19,668 nucleotides of DNA from JBKPHS01 sp046729975. GTDB taxonomy: Bacteria; Actinomycetota; Thermoleophilia; Solirubrobacterales; Thermoleophilaceae. The stretch lies in NCBI GenBank assembly GCA_046729975.1, contig JBKPHS010000184.1, forward strand, positions 1 to 19,668. The letters run 5' to 3'. Shown here in pieces: positions 1 through 9,425 of the stretch. The notes under the pieces were generated by a model, which saw only the letters and a list, made by a program, of their open reading frames with translations, ran no database searches and had not been told where the DNA came from. The translations under genes were made by a program, and so were the position numbers. How positions within the stretch are numbered: position 1 is the stretch's first letter; every line of letters begins with the position of its first letter.

Positions 1-598
1 GCTCCGCGCTCGCCTCGACGGCCCTGCGGGCCGCGGCGCGCCGCCGGGCGCGCGTGCGCGCCTCGACCGCCCGCCGGCTGTCGCGGGCGATCCGCCTCGT
101 CAGGCGGCGGCTGCGCTCGAGGTCGACCGACATGCCGAGCAGGTCGACCGCGGTCCCGGGCAGGATCTGGGCGAGCCCCGCCGCATCGCGGGCGTCATCG
201 CCGGCGATCACGTCCGGGCGGCCGCCGCTCTCGAGGAACACGAGCGCCTCGAGCGTGTCTCCGTCGACCCCGGCACGCTCGGCGGCAGCCTCCACCTGCC
301 CTCGCCAGCGGGCCGTTCGGGCCGCGCTCGCCTCCACGCCGCCCGGGCTCTTCTCGTAGAGCACGTGCGCGTAGCCGTCACGGCCGCGTCTCAGGAAGTC
401 CTCCTCCTGGTCCTGGTCGTAGGCGAGGGGGTCGAAGTCCCTGACCTCGCCCGGGTCGAGCGCACCGTCCCCGCCGAGCAGCCGTGGCCCGCTGTCGCTC
501 CCACCCACGAGTGCCGCGATGCCCACCGCAGCGACCGCCGCGAGCGCGACGACGGCGGCAGCCAGCGCGAAGCGGCGACCCGCCGCCCGGACCTTCAC
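1..598 (-). CDS. Membrane-anchored lytic transglycosylase (SLT domain), 3' end cut off by window edge
   Basis: A GTG start at 598 opens a frame with no stop down to base 1, giving at least 199 residues. Residues 10-32 are a hydrophobic Ala/Val/Leu stretch after a basic N-terminus, so a signal anchor. An acidic linker (about 44-68) follows. Residues 116-150 carry the SLT signature: LVFLESGG with E123 as the expected catalytic glutamate, then GLAQILPGTA, the family's GLMQ-x-x-P-x-T element. The visible tail is very Arg/Ala-rich. SLT enzymes cleave the glycan strands of peptidoglycan outside the membrane. Its GTG overlaps the stop of the flavoprotein gene upstream as GTGA, which implies translational coupling in one operon. 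Family assignment is firm; substrate and partner are unknown, and the C-terminus lies outside the window. Confidence 0.85.
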   Translation of the reverse strand, partial: MKVRAAGRRFALAAAVVALAAVAAVGIAALVGGSDSGPRLLGGDGALDPGEVRDFDPLAYDQDQEEDFLRRGRDGYAHVLYEKSPGGVEASAARTARWRGQVEAAAERAGVDGDTLEALVFLESGGRPDVIAGDDARDAAGLAQILPGTAVDLLGMSVDLERSRRLTRRIARDSRRAVEARTRARRRAAARRAVEASAE

Positions 599-1560
599 GC
601 GCCTGCCAGCTCGGGGACGAGCTCGCCGGCAGGCCGCACGTCGCGTATGCGCGCGACCGTTTCACCCGCGTAGAGCGCGCCCGCGTCGAGCAGGTTGCCT
701 GGCGCGTCGCGCGCGGGTGGCGCTGGGCTGAGGAAGGGGATGCCCGGGCGCTGTGCGGCCAGGAGCCGCGCCTGGAGCGCGGGCGGCGTTCGTGCCAGAA
801 GCGGCGCGGTGACCCGGGTCAGAGCGCGCACCGAGGCCGGGCCCCGCGGGTCGGACGCGAGCCATCGCTCGGTGGCCCTGTTCCACAGCACCCGGTGGGG
901 AGCGGCCCAGCCGAGTCCGAAGAGCTCCGTCAGCACGGTCTCGCGGCCCTCGATCAGGCGCTGCTTGTAGGACCGATGCGCGGCGCTTTCCTCGGTCATG
1001 AGGAAGCGGGTGCCGAGCACGGCGGCGTCGGCGCCCGCCTCGAGGCTGCGGCGAACGTCGTCAGCGTCCGCGATGCCGCCGGCAACCAGCACCGGGTAGC
1101 CCGCCGGCAGCGTTGCGCGAGCACGGGCGAGCAGCTCGAGTGCCGGCAGCTCACCGCGCACGTGCCCACCGGCCTCGGCGCCCTGCACGATCACGCCGTC
1201 GGCGCCGGCCGCGCGAGCCGCGAGGGCCTCGCTCACGGATCCGCACTGGTGCAGCCAGATCCCGCGCGTGCGTCGCCGCGGCGGCCCCCAGAACGTCACC
1301 ACGGCGTCCGCCTCGGCGGCGACCGGCCAGTGGCCCCGGCGCGCGAACGGCAGGAGCACGTTCACTGCGATCGGCCCCGACGTCAACCGCCTCGCGGCCC
1401 CGATCTCCTCCGCGAGAGCGCCGGGCGGCAGTGTGCCGATCGTCCCGAGTCCGCCCGCCTCCGAGACCGCGGCGGCGAGCTCGTGACGAGCGATGCCGCC
1501 GGCCATGCCGGCCTGGACGACCGGCATTCGGACGCCGAGCCGCTCGAGCAGGACGCTCAC
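595..1560 (-). CDS. Nitronate monooxygenase / 2-nitropropane dioxygenase-family flavoprotein
   Basis: This encodes 321 residues starting GTG-AGC-GTC (VSVLLERLGVRMPVVQAGM). The open frame continues far upstream, but that part lies on top of the ctaG-like gene; the GTG overlapping ctaG's stop as GTGA is the natural start. The family is an FMN-binding TIM barrel. Visible hallmarks are QAGMAGGIA near the N-terminus, VSEAGGLGTIG, the VIVQGAEAGGH loop at mid-protein, VAGGIADADDV, and ADAAVLGTRFLMTEES, which forms the FMN-phosphate site. Characterised relatives oxidise nitronates such as propionate-3-nitronate, but others in the fold are enoyl-ACP reductases (FabK) or unassigned, so the substrate is uncertain. 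It is the middle gene of a coupled minus-strand trio, with no obvious functional link to its neighbours. Confidence 0.87.
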   Translation of the reverse strand: MSVLLERLGVRMPVVQAGMAGGIARHELAAAVSEAGGLGTIGTLPPGALAEEIGAARRLTSGPIAVNVLLPFARRGHWPVAAEADAVVTFWGPPRRRTRGIWLHQCGSVSEALAARAAGADGVIVQGAEAGGHVRGELPALELLARARATLPAGYPVLVAGGIADADDVRRSLEAGADAAVLGTRFLMTEESAAHRSYKQRLIEGRETVLTELFGLGWAAPHRVLWNRATERWLASDPRGPASVRALTRVTAPLLARTPPALQARLLAAQRPGIPFLSPAPPARDAPGNLLDAGALYAGETVARIRDVRPAGELVPELAGA

Positions 1561-2381
1561 AGCGCGGCGGCCGCGTCCTCGAGCCGCTCGCGCCGGCGCT
1601 CCTCCTCCTCCGACTGCGCGAGCATGCGGACGAACAGGACGACGAAGACGGTCACGAGTACGAGCGACTGCTCGACCATCATCAGCGCGCCACCGAGGTT
1701 CTGGTCCTCCAGCGCCGACAGGCCCCAGATACGCGGGACGTGCTCGTAGTAGGAGTAGGCGACCGTGCCCGACCACGCCAGGAAGAGCCCGAGCACGCCG
1801 AGGCCGAGCTTGGCCGTTCCGATGTACGCGAACGGCCACAGTCCCGTCATCCGGCGACGCATCGGGACAGGCTGGATCAGCGGCCACCAGACCGCGATGC
1901 CGGCGGTGAAGAAGGAGGCGTGCTCGAGCGCGTGGACGACCGGGTGCTCGAGCGCCGCGTTGTACAGCGCCGGGATGTGCCAGAGGTAGAGGAGCACGAA
2001 CCAAAGCGCGATTCCGGTCAGCGGATGGGCGAACGGGCCGAGCGCGCGCTCGACGGCCACCAGGCGGCGCGTCGCGGGGCGCATGATCACGCGCGAGAGC
2101 GCCAACAGGATCAGGAGCGGGGCTATGTCCCCGAGCAGGACGTGCTGGACCATGTGCATCGAGAACAGGTAGTCCTCGCCCAGTCCGTCGATCGGCGAGA
2201 CGATCGCCGCGAGTAGCGCGAGCAGGGCGCCGGTGGCCGCGAGGGCCTGCGGCCAGCCGGCGCCGCGGCCGCCGGCTTCGGCGCGCGCGTGGCGGAAGCG
2301 CCACGCGTAGAGCGAGAACCAGAACGCGATCGCCAGGATCGGCGCCGGGTCGAAGTTCCAGTGCAGGTCCGGATGCGTCAC
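1557..2381 (-). CDS. ctaG: Caa3-type CtaG cytochrome c oxidase assembly membrane protein
   Basis: This 274-residue polytopic membrane protein starts at GTG 2381 (MTHPDLHWNFDP). Some seven hydrophobic segments can be seen. The conserved pattern of the Caa3_CtaG family is present: HMVQHVLLGDIAPLL, then LYLWHIPALYNAALEHP, then VHALEHASFFTAGIAVWWPL, with several histidines that could bind copper or face the membrane. The charged C-terminus (EEEERRRERLEDAAAAL) should be cytoplasmic. In Bacillus, CtaG is needed to mature a caa3 oxidase, probably at the copper site, but no oxidase subunits are in this window. It leads the minus-strand operon ctaG-flavoprotein-SLT and diverges from comF across only 41 bases. 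No Shine-Dalgarno is obvious. A weak -10-like CACAAT lies ten bases upstream of the GTG. Confidence 0.85.
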   Translation of the reverse strand: MTHPDLHWNFDPAPILAIAFWFSLYAWRFRHARAEAGGRGAGWPQALAATGALLALLAAIVSPIDGLGEDYLFSMHMVQHVLLGDIAPLLILLALSRVIMRPATRRLVAVERALGPFAHPLTGIALWFVLLYLWHIPALYNAALEHPVVHALEHASFFTAGIAVWWPLIQPVPMRRRMTGLWPFAYIGTAKLGLGVLGLFLAWSGTVAYSYYEHVPRIWGLSALEDQNLGGALMMVEQSLVLVTVFVVLFVRMLAQSEEEERRRERLEDAAAAL

Positions 2382-2422
2382 TCGGCGCTCGATTGTGGCA
2401 GCGGCGTGTTCTGTCGTGAGCC

Positions 2423-3079
2423 GTGGCGCGGGATGCTCGGCCCGTGGGCCTCGCGCGCGTCCTGTCGATCTTCGCGCCGCCGCTCTGCGTGGGCTGTGGT
2501 GCCTGGGCAGGCGCGCTCGAGCCGCTCTGCCGCGCCTGCCGCCGCGACCTCCGCTGGCTGTCCCCGGAGCCGCTCCCGCTGGCCGGGCTCGAGCTGTGGG
2601 TGCCGCTCGCCTACGCGGGTCCGGCCCGGGGCATGGTGCGCGCGCTCAAGTTCCGGAGCGCCGCCCGCGTGGCCGGCACGATGGCGTCGCAGATCGCGGC
2701 AGGCGCGCCGCCTGGGCTGCTCGCCGGCGCGAGCCTGGTGCCGGTACCGCTGCACCCGGCGCGCCTGCGGAGGCGAGGCTTCAACCAGGCCGAGCGGATC
2801 GCCGCAGAGCTCGCCGCGCGCAGCGGACGCCCGCTCGCGGACTGCCTGGAGCGGTCCGGATCCGAAGCGACCCAGGTGGGCCGCACGCGTGCCGCGCGCC
2901 TCGGCGGCATAGAGGGCGGCATCGACCTTCGCGCGGGGGCTCGCGTCCCGCCCGAGGCGGTCCTCGTCGACGACGTCGTCACCACCGGCGCGACGCTCGC
3001 CGCCTGCGCGCGGGCGCTCGAGCGCGGCGGCGCGCTCTCGGTGGCCGCTGTGGCGTACGCAAGGACGCCGGGCCGCTGA
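2423..3079 (+). CDS. comF: ComF-family amidophosphoribosyltransferase-like protein
   Basis: This 218-residue protein begins at GTG 2423; an in-frame GTG at 2444 (VGLARVLSIFAPP) is an equally plausible start because ComF proteins usually open just before the FPPxCxxC element. Near the N-terminus are two CxxC pairs (PLCVGCG and PLCRACRRD) of the double zinc-ribbon. The C-terminal half is a type I phosphoribosyltransferase domain, with PVPLHPARLRRRGFNQAE in the middle and the PRPP-binding loop VLVDDVVTTGATL. In Bacillus and Haemophilus, ComF is needed for DNA uptake during transformation, but homologues occur in many bacteria not known to be competent and the reaction is unsettled. It is followed after 82 bases by hpf and secA, a neighbourhood also seen in Firmicutes. 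No strong ribosome-binding site is visible. Confidence 0.9.
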   Translation: MARDARPVGLARVLSIFAPPLCVGCGAWAGALEPLCRACRRDLRWLSPEPLPLAGLELWVPLAYAGPARGMVRALKFRSAARVAGTMASQIAAGAPPGLLAGASLVPVPLHPARLRRRGFNQAERIAAELAARSGRPLADCLERSGSEATQVGRTRAARLGGIEGGIDLRAGARVPPEAVLVDDVVTTGATLAACARALERGGALSVAAVAYARTPGR

Positions 3080-3116
3080 TGGCTGAGAGGCCGCCCGGAA
3101 GCCTTGCCGTGGGCTG

Positions 3117-3157
3117 TACGATCGCTTTCGAGGACGGACACTTGCGATCCGAGGAGG
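3117..3157 (+). promoter_or_regulatory. hpf: Candidate -10 and Shine-Dalgarno upstream of hpf
   Basis: TACGAT at 3117-3122 fits an actinobacterial TANNNT -10 element, and GAGGAGG at 3151-3157 is a strong Shine-Dalgarno four bases before the hpf ATG. No convincing -35 was seen. The 82-base gap after comF makes an independent promoter for hpf plausible. Confidence 0.45.
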
Positions 3158-3161
3158 ACCG

Positions 3162-3515
3162 ATGCGCATCGAGATCAGAGGGCGCAACGTGGCGGTCGGG
3201 GACGAGCTTCGGCAGCGCGTCGAGAAGAGGTTCGAGAAGATCGCAAGGCAGGTGTCGCCGCTCGCCCGCCTCGAGGTCGAGGTCTGGGAGGAGCGGAATC
3301 CCAAGATCAAGGACTCGCAGGTCGTGGAAGTCACCCTCCACCTGAAGGGCACACTGCTGCGCGCTCGCGAGGCGTCGCAGAGCCTGACGCGCTCGGTCAA
3401 CGCCGTGGCCGACGAGCTCGCCCGCCAGGTCAAGCGGCACCGCGACAAGCGGCGCAGCCGGCGCGAAGCGGCGAAGGCCCAGCCGGGCCCGTCACAGCAA
3501 CCCACGGCTCCCTGA
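3162..3515 (+). CDS. hpf: Ribosome hibernation-promoting factor, short form
   Basis: This encodes 117 residues from an ATG behind GAGGAGG. It matches the N-terminal beta-alpha-beta-beta-beta-alpha domain of HPF/RaiA: MRIEIRGRNVAVGDELRQRVEKRFEKI, then RLEVEVWEERNPKIKDSQVVEVTLHLKGTLLRA, then a long basic helix (DELARQVKRHRDKRRSRREA). The domain binds the decoding centre of the 30S subunit and silences ribosomes in starvation. Most actinobacteria and Firmicutes carry long HPF with a second domain of about 55 residues that dimerises 70S ribosomes into 100S particles. Here the protein stops after a basic helix and a Gln/Pro tail, so it is the short type. hpf directly before secA is a recurring arrangement. 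The identity is secure; the lack of a dimerisation domain is seen directly. Confidence 0.93.
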   Translation: MRIEIRGRNVAVGDELRQRVEKRFEKIARQVSPLARLEVEVWEERNPKIKDSQVVEVTLHLKGTLLRAREASQSLTRSVNAVADELARQVKRHRDKRRSRREAAKAQPGPSQQPTAP

Positions 3516-3520
3516 CGGGC

Positions 3521-3985
3521 GTGCCGCACCGGGCGGTCCAGGAGCTCCGCCGCCTGTACCCGACCTGGGAATTCCGACGCCAGGCGGCCGGCGAGTTCGA
3601 CGACGTCTTCCGCGCTCTGGCTCATCCCGACTTCGAGATCCGGCTGCCGGCCGCCTACCCCGATCTCGACGAGGTGCGCGGCCTCGAGGGCGTCAATGCG
3701 CTCTTCCGGGGGTTCGGTCAGGTGTGGGACGAGTGGCGCTTCGAGCCCGAGCTCCTGTTCGACGGCGGCGACCGCGCCGTCGTCTACCTGACGCTCGTCG
3801 CCCGCGGCAAGGGAAGCGGGGCGGAGACGGCCACGCGGGGAGCCCATCTGTGGCGCCTGCGGGGCGAGCGGTTCAGCCGCGTCGAGGTCTATCTGGACCG
3901 CGAAGAGGCCCTCGCGGAGGCCGGCCTGACGGGGGCGCAGGCCGAGCCGTTCGAGCTGCCCCGCGACGCCGCGCGGACGCCCTGA
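3521..3985 (+). CDS. NTF2-like / SnoaL-like domain protein
   Basis: A GTG at 3521, five bases after the hpf stop, opens a 154-residue frame. The longer open frame reaching back to 3104 overlaps hpf and is not used here. The sequence has the layout of an NTF2/SnoaL alpha-beta cone: helical start (VQELRRLYPTWEFRRQAAGEFDDVFRALAHPDFEIRLP), ExLRGxEGxxxLFRGFGQVWDEW-like centre, then strands FEPELLFDGGDRAVVYLTLVARG, GAHLWRLRGERFSRVEVYLDREEALAEAGL. The closing phrase on the last strand followed by a short helix is common in this superfamily, whose members include small-molecule enzymes, binding proteins and many unknowns. No function can be assigned. It sits between hpf and secA, probably co-transcribed with hpf. 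Confidence 0.8.
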   Translation: MPHRAVQELRRLYPTWEFRRQAAGEFDDVFRALAHPDFEIRLPAAYPDLDEVRGLEGVNALFRGFGQVWDEWRFEPELLFDGGDRAVVYLTLVARGKGSGAETATRGAHLWRLRGERFSRVEVYLDREEALAEAGLTGAQAEPFELPRDAARTP

Positions 3986-4015
3986 GGCCGCCTGGTTCGG
4001 GTCCCTGCCCATTGC

Positions 4016-4021
4016 TAACCT
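4016..4021 (+). promoter_or_regulatory. secA: Candidate -10 (TAACCT) for leaderless secA
   Basis: TAACCT fits the TANNNT actinobacterial -10 and ends seven bases before the secA ATG at 4029. That spacing would put the transcription start at or next to the A of the ATG. No Shine-Dalgarno lies in the usual window, which agrees with leaderless translation. There is no clear -35. Confidence 0.5.
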
Positions 4022-4028
4022 CGCTGGG

Positions 4029-6863
<2,835 letters not shown>

Positions 6864-6866
6864 CGC

Positions 6867-7974
6867 ATGGCTGCTAGCGCGTCGCCCCTCCGCGACCAGC
6901 TCAAGCTGCTCGCGGACTACCTTTGACCCGGACGGACTGAGCGAGCGCCTGAGCGCGCTCGAGAAGGAGATGGGCACGGAGGGCTTCTGGAACGACCAGG
7001 AGCGCGCCGCGCGGGTCTCCGCCGAGCACTCTCGCGTGCAGCGCACGCTCGACACGTACCGTCAGCTCGAATCCGACCTCGACGACCTCGATGCTCTCGA
7101 GGAGCTGGCCGAGGAGGACGAGTCGATCGGCGCGGAGCTCGACGACCAGCGCACCGCCGTGCGCGAGAAGCTCGAGGAGCTGGAGGAGGAGCGGCTGTTC
7201 TCCGGCCGCTACGACCAGGGCGACGCGGTCGTCTCGGTGCACGCGGGGACCGGCGGCACGGACGCGCAGGACTGGGCCGAGATCGTTCTCCGCATGGAGA
7301 TGCGCTGGGCCGAGCGGCGCGGCTTCCAGGTGGAGCTCGCCGAGGTGAGCCCCGGAGAGGAGGCCGGCATCAAGTCGGCGACCTTCTTCGCGCGCGGCGA
7401 GAACGCCTACGGCCTCTTCTCCGCCGAGAAGGGGGTCCACCGCCTAGTCCGCATATCGCCCTTCGACGCGTCCTCCCGCCGGCACACGAGCTTCGCCCTC
7501 GTGGAGGTGTCGCCGCTCGTGGACGAGGCCGTCGACGTGGACCTGGACGAGGGCGACCTCCAGATCGACACCTACCGGGCGTCCGGGGCGGGCGGGCAGC
7601 ACGTGAACAAGACGGACTCGGCGGTCCGGATCACGCACCGGCCGACGGGAATCGTCGTGCAGTGCCAGAACGAGCGCTCGCAGTCGTCGAACAAGGCGAC
7701 CGCGATGGCGCTGCTCCGCTCGAAGCTGCTCGAGCTGCAGGAGCAGAAGCGGCGGGAGGAGCTGGCCCGCGAGAAGGGCGAGGCGCAGGATGTCGGCTGG
7801 GGCTCCCAGATCCGCTCTTACGTGATGCAGCCGTACACGATGGTCAAGGACCACCGCACCAACTACGAGGTCGGCGACGTGAACCGGGTGCTCGACGGCG
7901 ACCTCGACGGCTTCGTGCGCGCGGAGCTGCTCCGCCGCGCCGGCATGGACGGCAGCGGCCCCGTGGCTTCGTAG
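6867..7974 (+). CDS. prfB: Peptide chain release factor 2, expressed through a programmed +1 frameshift
   Basis: RF2 reads UAA and UGA and releases finished peptides. The gene opens at ATG 6867, three bases after secA. The zero frame runs 19 codons to LLADYL and stops at TGA 6924-6926. Skipping T6924 at CTT-TGA-C continues as DPDGLSERLSALEKEMGTEGFWNDQERA, matching the RGYL/DYD junction of E. coli RF2. The fused product is 368 residues, normal for RF2. The recognition tripeptide SPF (VRISPFDASSRRHTS) and the catalytic GGQ (ASGAGGQHVNKTDSAVR) are both present. The UGA stop is read by RF2 itself, so low RF2 favours shifting (established autoregulation). An annotation starting at ATG 6970 would lose about 34 residues. 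The gene should not be called a pseudogene. Confidence 0.96.
6921..6927 (+). promoter_or_regulatory. prfB: RF2 programmed +1 frameshift site CTTTGAC
   Basis: The heptamer CTT-TGA-C is the classic slippery site. The P-site tRNA-Leu slips from CUU to UUU and the ribosome continues on GAC. In E. coli a Shine-Dalgarno-like AGGGGG lies three bases upstream of CTT. Here the equivalent bases, 6912-6917, read GCGGAC, so this stimulator is weak or absent. Confidence 0.92.
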
Positions 7975-7986
7975 GGTCGCGGCCTT

Positions 7987-8004
7987 GCCGCCCTGGACGG
8001 CGGC
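7987..8004 (+). terminator. Probable terminator hairpin after prfB
   Basis: GCCGCC (7987-7992), a six-base CTGGAC loop and GGCGGC (7999-8004) form a perfect six-pair GC stem twelve bases after the prfB stop. There is no T-run after it, as is common in GC-rich actinobacteria. The TGCTAAACC that follows at 8005-8013 may belong to the next gene's promoter. Confidence 0.55.
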
Positions 8005-8033
8005 TGCTAAACCCTGAACACGAGGACTGGCAA

Positions 8034-9425
8034 GTGGCCCTCTTCGTCGTCCGCCATCAGCATCAGCCGGACCGTTGCCCGGCCGAAGACCCCGCTCTGG
8101 GCGCGATGCTCCTGAACCAACTGAGCGGCTCCGGGGAACACGGCGTGGATGTCCAGGCGGAGGCGGTCGTGCAGGACGAGCACACCGTCTACATGATCCT
8201 CGAGTCGAGCGACGAGGACCGTGTCCGCAACTTCATGAAGCCCTTCGCGATGGCCGGCAGCGTGGATGTCTACCCGGCGACGACTTGCGCGAGAGTCGTG
8301 GCCAGCGGGGGTTGCGCCGAGCCGATGCCGGCAGTGGACGAGACCGTTCCGGCTCTCGATCCGGAGGAAGCCTGCCAGCGAGCCATCGAGGCCGGCCTGG
8401 TCGTCCACCGCGCGCATCCGCTCAACTGCGAGACGTCGATCCCGGCCCTGATCGGTGTCACGATGCCGAACGCGCACTTCTACGTGCGCAACCACTTTCA
8501 GATTCCGAGCCCGGACGCCTCGGCCTGGCGACTCGATGTCGGCGGTCTCGTGGAGCGACCGCTCAGCCTCGGCCTGCGAGCCATCCAGCAGATGCCCGCG
8601 CAGACGGAGGTTGTGACGCTGGAGTGCGCCGGCAACGGACGAGTGGTGCTCGATCCTCCGGCATCCGGCGAGCAGTGGAGTCTCGGCGCGGTCAGCACGG
8701 CCGAGTGGACCGGAGTTCCGCTGGTCGAGGTCCTGGACCGGGCCGGCATCAGCGGGGGAGCGGCAGAGGTCGTCTTCCGGGGCGCCGACGGAGGGACGGT
8801 GGAAGGGCGAGCGGAGACCATTCACTTCGAGCGGAGCCTGACGATCGACGAGGCCCGGGACACCGGAGCCCTGCTGGCGTACGCGATGAACGGCGAGGCG
8901 CTCCCGATCCAGCACGGCTACCCGCTGCGCCTGGTCGTGCCGGGCTGGTACGGCATGGCCTCGGTCAAGTGGCTTACGGACATCGAGGTCGTCGACAAGG
9001 CGTTCAGAGGCTTCTTCCAGGCCGATCGATACCTCTATGAGTGGGAGCGCGATGGGCGGTTGGTCAGAGAGCCGGTAACCCTGCAGAGGGTGCGCGCCCT
9101 GATCACCGAGCCGGGAGCGGACGCAGAGGTTGAGCAGGGCGATCTCGTCATCCGAGGAGTCGCGTGGTCCGGCGCCGGGCCGATAGCCCGAGTCGAGGCC
9201 AGAGTCGGCGATGCTCCCTGGCAGCAGGCCCGCCTAGTCGGCGAGCGGCATCCCCACAGCTGGCAGTGGTGGGAGCTGATCACGCGCGTGGAGCGGCCGG
9301 GCCCGACCACCGTGCGCGCTCGCGCGACCGACTACGCCGGTCGCACGCAGCCGGAGGAGCCCGAATGGAACGCCCTGGGCTACGGGGCCAACGCGGTCCA
9401 AGAGGTACCGGTCCAGGTCCGCTAG
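8034..9425 (+). CDS. Sulfite-oxidase-family molybdopterin oxidoreductase with an extra N-terminal domain
   Basis: This 463-residue protein starts at GTG 8034, seven bases after GAGGA; the open frame back to 7662 overlaps prfB. Residues about 1-90 look like a small alpha/beta barrel of the DUF3303/DUF4242 kind (FVVRHQHQPDRCPAEDP, then EAVVQDEHTVYMILESSDEDRVRNFMKPFAMAGSVDVYP). Residues about 120-340 are the sulfite oxidase molybdopterin domain: HFYVRNHFQIP, DVGGLVERPLSL and LECAGNGR, where C198 should be the molybdenum ligand, then YGMASVKWLTDIEV. The last 110 residues form the immunoglobulin-like dimerisation domain. There is no Tat signal or haem domain, so a cytoplasmic enzyme with an unknown electron acceptor is likely. 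Its substrate (sulfite or another oxo-transfer substrate) cannot be told from sequence. Its stop overlaps that of the convergent kinase gene. Confidence 0.88.
   Translation: MALFVVRHQHQPDRCPAEDPALGAMLLNQLSGSGEHGVDVQAEAVVQDEHTVYMILESSDEDRVRNFMKPFAMAGSVDVYPATTCARVVASGGCAEPMPAVDETVPALDPEEACQRAIEAGLVVHRAHPLNCETSIPALIGVTMPNAHFYVRNHFQIPSPDASAWRLDVGGLVERPLSLGLRAIQQMPAQTEVVTLECAGNGRVVLDPPASGEQWSLGAVSTAEWTGVPLVEVLDRAGISGGAAEVVFRGADGGTVEGRAETIHFERSLTIDEARDTGALLAYAMNGEALPIQHGYPLRLVVPGWYGMASVKWLTDIEVVDKAFRGFFQADRYLYEWERDGRLVREPVTLQRVRALITEPGADAEVEQGDLVIRGVAWSGAGPIARVEARVGDAPWQQARLVGERHPHSWQWWELITRVERPGPTTVRARATDYAGRTQPEEPEWNALGYGANAVQEVPVQVR

Noticed and set aside
1..598. The plus-strand frame at 54-359 as a gene at the left edge
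   Set aside because: The minus strand carries a coherent lytic transglycosylase with catalytic-site motif and signal anchor, while the plus frame is Ser/Arg/Pro-rich shadow.
484..1749. A 421-codon plus-strand frame across the left operon
   Set aside because: It runs antisense to two recognisable genes (flavoprotein and ctaG) and its translation shows no domain, only Arg/Ala/Pro-rich text.
6924..6926. The in-frame TGA as evidence that prfB is a pseudogene
   Set aside because: It is the programmed frameshift stop. The CTTTGAC context and the sequence on both sides match RF2 exactly.
7662..8033. An N-terminal extension of the molybdoenzyme into prfB
   Set aside because: The frame is open but overlaps the conserved C-terminal half of RF2. 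GTG 8034 has GAGGA in place and starts the recognisable domain.
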